Positions 51,560-61,158 of a DNA stretch of 64,000 bases are shown here, piece after piece. Position 1 is the stretch's first letter. Each line of letters begins with the position of its first letter. A program made the translations under genes and the position numbers. Source of the stretch: Schizochytrium sp. CCTCC M209059 (Eukaryota; Sar; Bigyra; Thraustochytrida; Thraustochytriidae). The DNA is taken from contig KN805370.1 in assembly GCA_000818945.1 (NCBI GenBank), forward strand, positions 322,111 to 386,110. Reading direction: 5' to 3'. Below the pieces are notes generated by a model, which made no database searches, had not been told where the DNA came from, and saw nothing but the letters and a program-made list of their open reading frames with translations.

Positions 51560-52440
51560 CGCGCTCGCCCCAGGCAGTGAGTGTGTCCTCGCCCCTCCCT
51601 CCCTCGCGACGACCGTCGCACGACCGAGCGACCGCGCGCGCGCGCGCAAGGCCTTTCGCAGAGGCGTCGCGCAGTCGCGCGCTCGTCGCTCGTCGCGCGG
51701 TTCTGACGAAGACTCGCGTTTGCTTTCTTTTCTTTCAACCACGCGCTTGAACGTGCGCGTTCTCTCTTTCTAGCAGTATGCTATGGTACAACTACGAGCC
51801 TGACCGGCCCGTGCCGCCGGCTGGCGAATCCATTTCCTCCGTCCATCCGCAGCAACCTGAACCATGCACCCGGCAGCGGCGCTTCTTCACGTTTTCTTTA
51901 TCGATCGATCCATGCACTCGAGTTCGAGGTGCCCGGGTCTTCTTCTCGCTGGACGGCCGCTGGCGCGCGTGGTAGCGCGAGACTTTTGGCCCCAGCGAAC
52001 GACGCACGCGCTGCTGTTGCCATGGAGCTGGAGAGCTGGAGCGAGTGCCGCCTTCCAAATGGTATGCATGATTGCATAAGAGACCTAAAGGATGGATAGG
52101 TCTCTTGAGTGAAAACGAAAAGTAGCTCTCAACGGTCTCCTCAAAGAGGCATACAGAGAGACAGACAGACAGACATTTAGAAAGCAAGCAAGTAAGCAAG
52201 CGAGCACAGAGAAGGAGCAGGACTGCAACAAAGTTTGTAAGCGTGAACGTGCGTGCGTGGGTCGCTAGACTGCGAAGGTGCGTCGCAGGGCCGGTCAAAA
52301 GACGACGTGCGCTCGGTGTTACAGGTAGACTTGAAGTTCTTCTCCTTGAGCGGCGAGGAGGAAAAGACAGCTAAGCGAGCTGGCCACGCGCAGCCGACAC
52401 CTCGCAAGGCGGCTACGCACATTCACACAGACAAAGAAAA
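51560..52440. other. Divergent intergenic region of the GH114 gene and DYNLT
   Basis: GC-rich promoter side of the GH114 gene to about 51740, then mixed sequence with an inverted repeat at 52079-52105, an ACAG run near 52155-52175 and an AAGC run near 52180-52204. Short frames show no homology. Confidence 0.5.
52079..52105. repeat. Short inverted repeat
   Basis: Perfect 8-base arms AGAGACCT and AGGTCTCT around an 11-base loop; could form a hairpin. Role unknown. Confidence 0.7.
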
Positions 52441-52954
52441 ATGGATGACTTGCAAAGCGCAGAAGAGGTACGTGCTTGGATTCAACATTGATTGGGTCAT
52501 TGCTGTATTGAGCGATTGACTGACGGGCTAGCTTATCGACTGCCTTCATGACCGACTGACTGACCATCTGCTCGGGCTTGCGTGATTCTTTTCCCCCCAA
52601 CCATCTCATAAAGTACAGTCTGCTTTTATCGCAGAAGAAGTGGAACGTATCGTCGAGAGCTCCATCGAGACGCACCTTAAAGACCAGGCGCATGACGAGA
52701 CCAAAGTAGCACGATGGATCGACAGCATTTGCGAAACATGCATGCAGGACCTTGCTGATTTGGGAAAACCCTTCAAGTATGTCATTACGTGTGCCATCAT
52801 GCAAAAAAATGGTGCAGGCCTTCACACCGCAAATTCTTCGTATTGGGACACCGTTTCTGATGGTTGCGTCACGGTCAAATGGCCGGGTGATAAGAGCAAG
52901 GAGCAAAATAAGACCCTCTATTGCATTGTGAGCGTCTACGGTCTTCAATTTTGA
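52441..52954 (+). CDS. DYNLT1: Tctex1-type dynein light chain (two exons)
   Basis: Exon 1 is 52441-52467 (MDDLQSAEE) and exon 2 is 52619-52954; the spliced product is 120 residues. DYNLT dimers bind the dynein intermediate chain and cargo in cytoplasmic or axonemal dynein. Joining phase 0 at GAG/GTACGT and TACAG/TCT gives AEESAFIAEEVERIVES, which matches the AEETAFVVDEV start of animal DYNLT1. Without splicing the N-terminal helix is lost. The remainder has the diagnostic LGKPFKYVITC, IMQKNGAGLHTA, YWDTVSDG and CIVSVYGL stretches, so it is a complete Tctex1 fold (human DYNLT1 is 113 residues). The presence of dynein light chain suits an organism with flagellated stages, but this subunit also serves cytoplasmic dynein. 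DYNLT1 versus DYNLT3 cannot be separated here. Confidence 0.93.
52468..52618 (+). other. Spliceosomal intron of the DYNLT gene
   Basis: 151 bases, GTACGTGC to GTACAG, phase 0. A competing acceptor at CGCAG (ending 52633) would put exon 2 out of frame, so 52618 is preferred because it restores family residues. Confidence 0.88.
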
Positions 52955-53445
52955 ATCTGTTGTGTATCTTTCTGTCTGTGGCTTTTGCTTCTATCTCTTT
53001 TCTAAAGCCCTTCCTGGACCGCTTGGATTTTTTTTTTCCTTGTCTGTTAGCAGGGGTTTGTCGGGCGAGACTGCCATTGTACCGCATGGAAAGGCTGCGG
53101 AGCTTGGCTGTTCTGCATTTTACAAGCGAAAGCTCATTTCATGCTCTGTGTGCTTATGCGCGTCTTTGCGCGGCTCGCGTTTCGTGGGCACAAGAGACCA
53201 CCCCATGCAGGAGCGATCTATCATTGGCAACACAGCCTTGTATCACTCAAGAAGCTCGCTCTTCTTTTTGTTCCTGATTCCTTGCGAACATCAGTTTTTT
53301 GGCAATCTTTTCTTCTTATCATCAACTTTCACTTCTTGTCCAAGACGCGTGCGTGTACACACCACTCACATCACGATGAGGCTTTCCGCGCGCGAATTTC
53401 GAGCCTCTTGTTGCCTCGATTTCCCCAGAAGCATGACCGCAAAAC
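52955..53445. other. Intergenic region between DYNLT and SNAPC3
   Basis: T-rich stretches (a T-run near 53028-53037) and mixed sequence, on one strand the 3' region of DYNLT and then the promoter of SNAPC3. No gene seen. Confidence 0.5.
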
Positions 53446-54608
53446 ATGGAGCGCGTGAGACTTCCGCGCGCAAAGGGCGCGCGCACGCTGGACGCCGCTC
53501 AGGATGTGAGCGCGAGCCTTGCGACCGCGCGCGAGGCCGCGCAAGCCTCGCCCGCGCGTGTACAGGCCATGCTCGCAGACGCAAGAGGGCTCGCAGCCAG
53601 GACCCCGACCAAGATTGTTCAAGATGCCCTTGCTACAGAGACCCCACCTGATGCGATGCCGCGGCACGCCAGCCTCGTGAGTCTGATGCGGCAACGATGG
53701 AATGCGTAAGTTGAACACAAACGGGTGGGATTTTCTTTGTCCGCTTGCATGTTTGTTTGTTTGTTTGTTTGTCTGTAGCGGCGCGAATCGACTAACGCTC
53801 TGGCAGCGACGAGGTCCTCGCCGAAAATGCAGCCGAGGTCAGCAGTGCCGCGAGCACCTTATCGCCGGCGCAAATAAGTGCTGCGGCCGCTCGAGAGCAC
53901 AATGCGGCTGAGCAAGGCTCAGAGCAGACTCCTTCTCCTCCTCCTCTTCCGCCTCCTGCTGCTGATGCTGCAGCGGCTGAATTAGCATTTCGCATCCTCG
54001 TGAGTGGCGGTTCCCAAGAGCAAGAATATGATGTCTTGGGATCTACAACGCTTACTGCACTTCGCGAAGCTATTTTTTGCGTGCGTGACCATGCATCGTG
54101 CGGGCCAAGACTCTTTGGCAATTATTACTTTTTCGCAGCGCCTGCAACTTTTTTCGTGTCGGCAAGGTCAACCAACCTTGCGGCGCCCCTTTGCGCAGCA
54201 ATACGACGTGCTGGCGGCACAGCTGCAGAGCGACAAGTAGAAGGCGTCACACTCTGGGGTCTGCACGCAAGCGGTATGCTGTCATTAGGGCCTTCGCTTC
54301 TCTTGCTGCACCAGGGTGACTGCGAGCATCAGATTGAAATTTTGCGCGTTCGGCGACGGCCTCGTGCGTATCCAGCGAAAGCTGCAGCCTATCCCATGCT
54401 GCGTTTCGCTGCTGGCGTCCGGCGCCCCATGTGCGTACTTTGCGGGAAATTCTGGGCGCGCTACATGTGTTTTGCGGATGGCGTCTCGGGTGAGGACCCG
54501 AGTAAATTCTGTTCGAAATGCTTCAAAATGGTCTTTTATGATCAAGATGGCGAATTGCAGACCCGATTTGCCCACATGCGTGTCGTGCCCCTGCGTTTCG
54601 CGGTCTAA
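53446..54608 (+). CDS. SNAPC3: snRNA-activating protein complex subunit 3 (SNAPC3/SNAP50), two exons
   Basis: Exon 1 is 53446-53705 and exon 2 is 53807-54608; the splice is phase 2 and the product is 353 residues. SNAPC3 is the zinc-containing core subunit of SNAPc, which binds the proximal sequence element of snRNA promoters for RNA polymerases II and III. Exon 1 is an Ala/Arg-rich helical N-terminus. Exon 2 runs through an Ala/Pro linker to the conserved domain: YDVLGSTTLTALREAIFCV (as in LGSQKLTELRDAI of the human protein), YFFAAPATFF, then LLHQGDCEHQI and the zinc ligands CVLCGKFWARYMC and FCSKCFKMVFYD. Both CxxC pairs and the His-Cys-His cluster are present. Without the intron the N-terminal part is separated by a frame change. 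It lies downstream of DYNLT on the same strand and faces ORMDL. Confidence 0.92.
53706..53806 (+). other. Spliceosomal intron of SNAPC3
   Basis: 101 bases, GTAAGTTG to CTGGCAG, with a CTAAC branch-point sequence 16 bases before the acceptor and a TTTG microsatellite inside. Confidence 0.85.
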
Positions 54609-55048
54609 GAACGAATACCCCGAAAGTACATCAACATTGAATGTAACTTACTTAGAGTGAGAAAAAGACGGAGAAATCAAGCCGTAACCGCACGGTCTGA
54701 CAAAGAAAGTGTCGCATTGCAGCCCATATTTGAACATCATCTAATCTTTCTCGATTGTAGAGAGAGATTGCGAAAGGCGAGGGCACACACACATGGCATC
54801 GAGTTGAATTTTCAATATTGGTGATCAAAAGAAAGAAAAATATTTCGTGTAAAAGCTTACTTGCTCGCTTCAGTTTTGCTGGCTTAGCTAGCTTGCCCGC
54901 TTTTCCTTTTATCTCCTCCTCTACCTGCCGCTTGCAAGACACGTTCGCTGTTTGCATTTTGAATTTAGTTGTTAAAATCGCAGGGTCGCAGTGTCGCAGT
55001 GTCGCAGCATCGCCGCCTCGGGCGTGCGCAGAAATGCATGCAGCAGAG
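54609..55048. other. Convergent 3' regions of SNAPC3 and ORMDL
   Basis: AT-richer 440 bases between two facing stop codons. A long minus-strand frame here (to 55383) is hydrophobic but overlaps ORMDL exon 2 in another frame and is not a gene. A GTGTCGCA triplication sits near 54985-55010. Confidence 0.55.
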
Positions 55049-55751
55049 TCATGAGGAGTGTGGATGTGTTGGGTCATCCTCGTCAAAAGATGCAGAACTG
55101 TTGAGCCTGACGCGATAAAATTGTGGCATCTTGGGCAAAAGAACAAGTGCAAGCACGCAAAGGTTAAGAGCAAGATACATGGGGTCGTATTCCGTAAAGT
55201 AGGCGACGACGAGAAATCTGTGAAGGCCGCGCATATACAAGAAACGAGAGCAAAGACGTCAGTACCATAGGTCACATCACCAAAAGGACCGAACCAGAAA
55301 CAAACAAAGAGAGCCAAGGAACCAAGAGCAAGCGGCGGACAATGGCAGCTTGGGCTCTGTCGCACGGCTGGCTGCAAAGGCAATGTTGTTCAACTTACAG
55401 AACCACAGGGATGATCATAAGATTGCGCTTCATGGGCGTCCACGCGACACCATCATCGAGCTGCTCCCACCATGAAAGCTCGTGGAACTCGTCGTTGTCA
55501 AGGTCAGCAGGTACGCCTGTGACATAGTGCATAACTGTGAAATTAATGATGCCATGAATGACATGTACCAAGGTCCACACCTGGAACGAATTAAGTAACG
55601 TGGTCCCGAGCACGACGTTGGCCAAGTAGGCGCCTACAAAGATAACAAAGACGTAGAACACGTAGAACCGCTTGCCGACCCAGTTTACATTCTTGTTGAT
55701 GTAGTGATCGTCCTCATTGGGTGGCTGGCTCCACGCCATGTTCTTGAACAT
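55049..55751 (-). CDS. ORMDL: ORMDL family protein (sphingolipid regulator), two exons
   Basis: Exon 1 is 55399-55751 and exon 2 is 55049-55217; the product is 173 residues. ORMDL proteins are ER membrane subunits of the serine palmitoyltransferase complex that restrain the first step of sphingolipid synthesis. Exon 1 gives the ORMDL N-terminal half: NVNWVGKRFYVFYVFVIF, VWTLVHVIHGIINF, MHYVTGVPAD, WWEQLDDGVAWTPMKR, LMIIPVVL. Exon 2 continues FLVVAYFTEYDPMYLALN and LVLLPKMPQFYRVRL, corresponding to YFLTSFYTKYDQ and LIPKLPQLHGVR in animals. Four hydrophobic segments are seen. The acidic tail after FYRVRL is about 18 residues longer than in animals. Internal ATG 55739 is a possible alternative start. 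Confidence 0.95.
55218..55398 (-). other. Spliceosomal intron of ORMDL
   Basis: 181 bases on the minus strand, from CT/GTAAGT (donor at 55398) to TTCACAG (acceptor at 55218), phase 2. Splicing restores the conserved PVVL-FLVVAYFTEYD junction. Confidence 0.92.
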
Positions 55752-56430
55752 GAAGCACGCGTCAGCAACTACACCGCCGCCAGCAACACTACCGGCCGCA
55801 CCGGTAGCAGCAACGCCTTCACGGGCGCCACGCTGGCGCTCACTCCGGGCACTGACCTGCGCGGTGCACGCAGCGCGTGCCTCGTCACCTCGCTGGGGGC
55901 TTCCTTCCCTTTATCTCCCTCCTCCTCCTCCTCCTCCTCCTCCTCCTCTTTCACGTCGACGTGGCTCGTTGCGGCCGTCGATATCGCCTGCTCCAGCTCC
56001 CGCGCAGGACGAGCACGTCGGCCTGCCGCCTCTCCAGGTACCTCGCGGCGCGCGCGGGCTTGGTCGCCGCGGCGTGCGTTGTGTAGCCTCGAGCCGCGTC
56101 TCGATTCGACGCCTTCTCCTCCTCCTCCTCCTCCTTCTTCTTCGGCGAGCTGCCTGCCTGCGTGTCTGCGCTCGCGCAAGTCCCTGCTCCTCGTCCTGCG
56201 CGCGGGCCCGTCTGCGGCCTCGACGCTCGCCTCGCCTGGCCTCGCGACGCCTCGGGGTTCGCTCGCGCGGCTCGGCTCGGCTCGGCTCGGGTCAAGGGTT
56301 GCCTCTTTGATGCCCTTCTTCTGCGCCGCGAGTGAGTGCGTCCGTGCGCCGGATCCTTGCCGCGCCTGCCGCCAAGTCGCCTATGCGCGCATTCCCCACT
56401 TGCGCCGCGCCATTCTTCATTCGGGCCTCG

Positions 56431-56461
<31 letters not shown>

Positions 56462-56520
56462 TCCTTCCTTCGGCCTCGCCTTGCCGCGGGGCCTTTGCCC
56501 GACTTGCGGCGCGCGCCGCA

Positions 56521-56547
56521 AAGGGCTTATAGCGGCCATAAGCCCTT
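56521..56547. repeat. Perfect 10-bp inverted repeat in the UPF2 promoter
   Basis: AAGGGCTTAT and ATAAGCCCTT flank a 7-base loop (AGCGGCC), 134 bases before the UPF2 ATG. Confidence 0.85.
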
Positions 56548-56621
56548 GCCCGCGCCGCGCCATACTACCTGCCATCCTAGCTAGTCTCGAGAGGGCCGGC
56601 CTAATGTGATAGGGGGAGATC

Positions 56622-56644
56622 TTTTTTTTTTTTTTTTTTTTTTT
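56622..56644. repeat. Poly-T run before the UPF2 start
   Basis: 23 consecutive T, ending 36 bases before the ATG at 56681; probably leader or core promoter sequence. Confidence 0.95.
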
Positions 56645-56680
56645 CTTTGCGTTGCTTTGGGCGACCGGCGCTCGCCCCGG

Positions 56681-59600
56681 ATGAGCACGGACCCTGAGGC
56701 TGCGCGCAAACTGGCGCAGAGCGGCGAGCGCGCCCGCGCCGCGCGGGCCGCCGCCTCCGCGGAGAATGAGGCAGAAAAGGTGCAGGCGGTGCGCGCCGAC
56801 GTCGAGGCCAATAAGAAAAAGCTCGTTTCGGACGTGAAGAAGACCACAGGGTTCGTCAAGAAAACGAAGATCATCTCCGAGGACACCGGCGAGCAACTCG
56901 CCAGCGACGCCGCCAAACTCAACCTTCGCAGGTACGTGAGCGAGATTGTCGCCAATGTCCTCGACGCGCAGATCAAGCCCAAGGACGTTATGGCCGTCAT
57001 GCGGCTGGTTAATGTCATGCATCAGCGCTACGAAGAGTTCTCCGAACCGTTTTGCCAGGGCATCAGTGATGAATTTGACAAGATCGAGACCTCGCTCGAA
57101 TCCAAGGACGTCGCGCGACGCCGCGTCCTCTTGCGACTTGCAGGCGAACTCGTACTATGCGGAGTCGTCGACTCGGTCGCCTTTCTCGTCAAGATCCTGC
57201 GACGCATGTGCCAGGTCCCCGTGCGGGCCAAGGACGAGAGCTCGGACCTTGCGAGACAGCCCCTAAGCGATCTTGCACTGAGTAACCTGACCGGTATCAA
57301 TGGTCTTCTTCGAGTCGCAGGCCTCGAGCTTATTGGCTGCGTACCACGCACGCTCGAAGACCAGCGCGCCAATCTTCTTGCTGAGCACTTTGAACGGGTT
57401 CCCGACGAAACGCGCGCGCGCTGTCAGCAGATGATGGCCATCTACCGTTCGTGTCTGCTTGTTCGTCTTCACAATGAACAGATTGCCCTACAGAAGCGCA
57501 GCAAGAGCAATGAGGATCGTGTTTTGAACCACGGTTCTCTCGATGAACGGGTTGCCAAGGCCTTTGAAGAGCGTCGTCTCGGCGTGGAGCGCATGGAAGA
57601 AGGCGCTGCAATGCTGTGCGACCTGACTGACGCTGATCCGCCCGAGTCGCCTGCCCCGCTGGACGATGAGGAGCCCGAAAAGGCTACCGAGGTTGCAGTA
57701 TGGGACCGCAAGCGCGGTCTTCCCGGAAACATGGACGAGCTCTCCCCTGACGCAATTGCGTACGGGGACGAGGAGACGCGTGCCTTTTATCAGGACCTTC
57801 CCGATCTCATTGACACGTTGCCGGGCGCTCTTTTTGCCTCGACTTCGAGCGTGCTCTTGTCAAGGGCGGCGAACGCGCTAGTCGCAAGCCATCGCGAGGC
57901 TGTGCAGCAAGCTCACGCGACCAATGCAGCTGCAAAGGCATCGGCTCGCGCAGCGGCTGCGCAAGACGCTGCTATGCATGGCTCTGGTGGTGTCTCTACC
58001 AAGGGCACTCTCGATGGTGCGCTGAGTCAACTCAGTATCTCTTCCAAGCCGTCTCGCTCTGGCGTTCCGTCATCTGTTGCGCAAACGACCGCCGTGAACA
58101 GCGGTGATCCCAAGACGGACGAGACGGAAGGAAACATTGCTGTTGACGACGACGAGGATATCAATTTCAGCGATGACGACCTTGACGGCGGCGATGACGG
58201 ATCTGACGATGAATCCTCCGTTTCTGACGCGGACGAGGACGACGGAAAACGTGGAAAAGCCGCTGGGCACGGAAGCAAACCCGGCGCTGCCGCGAAAGGA
58301 GGAGACTCGCGGACGGCGCTACAAACGGAGGCACTGCGCAGCAGACTGCACGCCTGTTTGAGCCGTAGCGCCACGGAAAGCTTCGCGGTGGACTTTTGCC
58401 ATAATCACACCAAGAATCTGCTGAAACGTCTTATTCTGGAGCTCAAGCGCGCCACCTGGAGACGGCTCGAGCTCCTTCCCTTTTATGCGCGTATCGCAGC
58501 GATTTTGTCTCCCATTTTCCCTCGCATTGGACAAGAGCTCATGTCCCATTTAGAAGGCGAGCTCAAGTCTCTGTGCCGGCTCGACAATCCGCGCAAGGTG
58601 GAAATTCGTTTGCGCAACGCGCGGTACATTGGCGAGCTCGTCAAATTTGGCCATGTCGAGGAGCTCTGCGCCGGACCGGAAAAGGCATACTTTGTGTGGA
58701 CGAATTGCTTTAAAGACTTTCGTGGACAAAACGTCGACGGGGCGTGCGAGCTTTTCGAGACTGCCGGTCGATATCTTTTCCGCAGGGAGGATACGCACAA
58801 GGAAACTACCAAGTACTTGCAGCAGCTCGTCGCCTTGTCCAAGTCACAGCCCTTGAACGCCGCGGAAAAGTCGCTCATTGAGAATGCATTCTACTATATT
58901 GTGCCACCCGCAAGCTCGCAGATGCGCAAGGCGCGCGAGCGCAGCGATGAGGAGCGTTTTATTCGGTACCTCCTGTTTGAATTTTTGGGCAGCGAATTGG
59001 ACCGGAATCACTTTTCGGCGCGATTACAACGGGGCGGGCGCCCTCGTCCAGCGCGTAAGAGTCGGAAGACGCGGCAACGCGAGCAAACAGCTTTTGTGGT
59101 GAAAATGTTGAAGAAGCTCGACTGGTCACCCTCAGGTCGCGGCAAGACAGTGCGGCTGATTGCGCGCTGCGTCCTGGCTGTAAGCAAAAAGCGCCCCCTG
59201 GTTCTCGACGAAGTCTGCGACTGTCTTGCGCTCTTGTCATCGTCTTATTCCGAAGCAGGAATCTGCGTCGCGGATACAGCATTAGAGCGCATTGAGCAAG
59301 CTCTCGAGACGAACGACCGAACGACCTATCAAAAGACGATTGGTTGCGCGCGCCTCTTGGCTGAGCTCTTCAACTACCGAATCGTCGACGCCAATTCGCT
59401 TCTGGACACACTGTACCTGATTCTACATCATGGCCATTGTTCGGACTGGCCCCCAAAGTTGCAAGGAGAAGATGCCGTCGAGGATCGAATTCGACGGCCA
59501 CGCGGTCCTCGACCTGGGGGGTGCGTCGAGGCCGATGCTCCTGACTTTCATCCTCATGTACCCTGCGCGGCAGACCCACCATTCGAAGCCTTTCGATTGC

Positions 59601-60841
59601 GGTTGGCATGTCACCTTTTGACGTTTGCGCGTGACTTTCTCACGCTTCCTGTATTTGCAGATCGCCTCAGTTTGTACTGGCTTTACCTTGAGCGCTACAG
59701 GCTTGCCAAGGCATACGTGCCGATGGAGGTCAATTTTGCTGTGGACGATGTATTCGAGGCGCTCGGACGTCCTGTAGCTCAGCGACCAGAGACGCTCGCT
59801 GAGGTGGAAGAGCGTCTGGCACCAATGCAGCTTGCTGCAAAGGAGGAGTCTGTCAAGCGTCAGGCGCTCGCGCGTCCCGAAGAGGACGCTTACGAGTTCA
59901 AGGACGAGGATGGTGAAGAAGAAGAAGAAGAAGATGACGACGACGACGACGACGAGGAGGAGGAGGAGGAGGAGGACGATGACGATGGCGGCGATGGCGC
60001 AAGTATTGAAAGGGACGGGGAAATTCAAGCTGTAGACGAGGATGAGGAATTGGACAGTGAAGGTGAAGACGACGATGGAGAAAGCGACGATGAAGATGAT
60101 GAGGACGACGACGATGACGACGACGACGATGATGAAGAAGAAGACGACGATGATGAAGAGGCGGAGAGCGATTCGAGTAGTGGTGACGATGAAGACGAAA
60201 GCGATTTGAGCAGCGAATCAGACTCTTCTACCTCTGACGAAGACGACGATGACGAAGATGGATTTTCACGATCGGCTGAAGATGAAGCATTCGAACAGGA
60301 TTTTGCCTTGCTTATGCAGGAAACAATGAAGAACTCGAGCCGCCAGGCAGGCCGAAAGATAGACGCGGACCGCATGGCCATTCCGACAAGTTTCCTGAAC
60401 GGCCTCAGTCTAGGAGCTGGCGACTCAAAGAAGGCGCCGGAGGACATGCCGTCCTCCGTGCAGCCAGGCGTCGTTTCTCTCAAACTGCTAACACGAAGCT
60501 CCAAGGGCAAGTACGAGGCTGCGCTGCCTATTTCGCTTCCAAGTCAATCAGCGCTTGCACGTTCGGTGGAGAAACAAAAGCAAGCCCAAGAGGAAGAACT
60601 ACAGATTCTCAAGCAGCGACTCGTCGAGTTTAGCTCGCGCGAGTCCGAAAGCAACGGACCTTCGGAGCCCGACCCTTTTGGTGGTGCCGGCAGCGGCTTA
60701 CGCAGTGGTGGTGCATACGGTGGACCACGATCATCTCGCGGCGGCCGAGGCGGCTATCGAGGCCATGGTCGCGATCATCGTGGCAATGGCAGTGGAGGCG
60801 CCAGCTCGGAGAATGCGTACCAACGTGTGTTTGGGGATTGA
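56681..60841 (+). CDS. UPF2: Nonsense-mediated decay factor UPF2 (NMD2)
   Basis: 1,386 residues from the ATG at 56681; the open frame begins upstream at GTG and would read through the poly-T, so I reject that start. UPF2 bridges UPF1 and UPF3 in nonsense-mediated mRNA decay in the cytoplasm. A charged N-terminus (TTGFVKKTK) leads into three MIF4G modules: about 60-260, about 555-750 (FAVDFCHNHTKNLLKRLILEL, LPFYARIAAILSPIFP) and about 760-1010 (VLDEVCDCLALLSS, IGCARLLAELFNYRIVD, the region that binds UPF3). The acidic tract between modules 1 and 2 and the long Asp/Glu tract (about 1077-1195) fit the family's acidic linker. It is followed by the UPF1-binding helix-like part (FEQDFALLMQETM, MAIPTSFLNGL, VVSLKLLTRSSKGK). 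An unusual Arg/Gly-rich tail (SRGGRGGYRGHGRDHRG) ends the protein. Length agrees with human UPF2 (1,272). Confidence 0.95.
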   Translation: MSTDPEAARKLAQSGERARAARAAASAENEAEKVQAVRADVEANKKKLVSDVKKTTGFVKKTKIISEDTGEQLASDAAKLNLRRYVSEIVANVLDAQIKPKDVMAVMRLVNVMHQRYEEFSEPFCQGISDEFDKIETSLESKDVARRRVLLRLAGELVLCGVVDSVAFLVKILRRMCQVPVRAKDESSDLARQPLSDLALSNLTGINGLLRVAGLELIGCVPRTLEDQRANLLAEHFERVPDETRARCQQMMAIYRSCLLVRLHNEQIALQKRSKSNEDRVLNHGSLDERVAKAFEERRLGVERMEEGAAMLCDLTDADPPESPAPLDDEEPEKATEVAVWDRKRGLPGNMDELSPDAIAYGDEETRAFYQDLPDLIDTLPGALFASTSSVLLSRAANALVASHREAVQQAHATNAAAKASARAAAAQDAAMHGSGGVSTKGTLDGALSQLSISSKPSRSGVPSSVAQTTAVNSGDPKTDETEGNIAVDDDEDINFSDDDLDGGDDGSDDESSVSDADEDDGKRGKAAGHGSKPGAAAKGGDSRTALQTEALRSRLHACLSRSATESFAVDFCHNHTKNLLKRLILELKRATWRRLELLPFYARIAAILSPIFPRIGQELMSHLEGELKSLCRLDNPRKVEIRLRNARYIGELVKFGHVEELCAGPEKAYFVWTNCFKDFRGQNVDGACELFETAGRYLFRREDTHKETTKYLQQLVALSKSQPLNAAEKSLIENAFYYIVPPASSQMRKARERSDEERFIRYLLFEFLGSELDRNHFSARLQRGGRPRPARKSRKTRQREQTAFVVKMLKKLDWSPSGRGKTVRLIARCVLAVSKKRPLVLDEVCDCLALLSSSYSEAGICVADTALERIEQALETNDRTTYQKTIGCARLLAELFNYRIVDANSLLDTLYLILHHGHCSDWPPKLQGEDAVEDRIRRPRGPRPGGCVEADAPDFHPHVPCAADPPFEAFRLRLACHLLTFARDFLTLPVFADRLSLYWLYLERYRLAKAYVPMEVNFAVDDVFEALGRPVAQRPETLAEVEERLAPMQLAAKEESVKRQALARPEEDAYEFKDEDGEEEEEEDDDDDDDEEEEEEEDDDDGGDGASIERDGEIQAVDEDEELDSEGEDDDGESDDEDDEDDDDDDDDDDEEEDDDDEEAESDSSSGDDEDESDLSSESDSSTSDEDDDDEDGFSRSAEDEAFEQDFALLMQETMKNSSRQAGRKIDADRMAIPTSFLNGLSLGAGDSKKAPEDMPSSVQPGVVSLKLLTRSSKGKYEAALPISLPSQSALARSVEKQKQAQEEELQILKQRLVEFSSRESESNGPSEPDPFGGAGSGLRSGGAYGGPRSSRGGRGGYRGHGRDHRGNGSGGASSENAYQRVFGD

Positions 60842-61158
60842 TTGACTGACTGTCCGTGTTCACCAGCGACAGCGTGTGACTCCTTTTTATCTCACAGCTC
60901 ATGAGGGCGCAGGAGCAGCGTCGTATGCAATTTACTAGATTTTTTAAGTCTGATAAGTCTATACAAGTCTGATGTCTCGCCGGTGCCTCACCGTGAAACC
61001 GAAAACTTTTCTACTGTTTCTGCTTGTGCGCGAGCTGACTTGGAGCGAGCGAAGCTCGAACTTTTCCAAACAAGAGACGCGCACGGCGAAGCGGACGAGG
61101 TCGCTGACGCGGACCGGGGTATATAGACACAAGAAGCAGACGCAGGAGTGCGTAGAAG
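60842..61158. other. Intergenic region, UPF2 to the CCHC gene
   Basis: 317 bases with UPF2 3' sequence and then the promoter of the CCHC gene, including a TATA-like site at 61120. No gene seen. Confidence 0.5.
61120..61126 (+). promoter_or_regulatory. TATA-like element of the CCHC gene
   Basis: TATATAG 39 bases upstream of the ATG at 61159, in otherwise GC-rich sequence. The spacing is comparable to TATAAAAG before the ABC-F ATG. Confidence 0.45.

Larger units (their letters stand above)
55752..56680. other. Divergent intergenic region of ORMDL and UPF2
   Basis: Very GC-rich, with CTC/CCT runs (about 55917-55950, 56112-56140) and a CTGC/CTTC tetranucleotide run (about 56430-56470). It also holds a perfect hairpin (56521-56547) and a 23-base T run before the UPF2 ATG. 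Frames in both directions are compositional artefacts. Confidence 0.55.

Noticed and set aside
52955..53445. Extra exon of DYNLT or SNAPC3
   Set aside because: DYNLT is already complete at its stop; SNAPC3 has an ATG with good coding from 53446.
54652..55383. 243-residue hydrophobic minus-strand frame
   Set aside because: Overlaps ORMDL exon 2 and its intron in a different frame; the ORMDL frame explains the conservation.
55704..56609. 301-residue Ser/Leu/Arg-rich frame upstream of UPF2
   Set aside because: Overlaps the ORMDL start and lies in CTC/CCT and tetranucleotide repeats of a GC-rich promoter.
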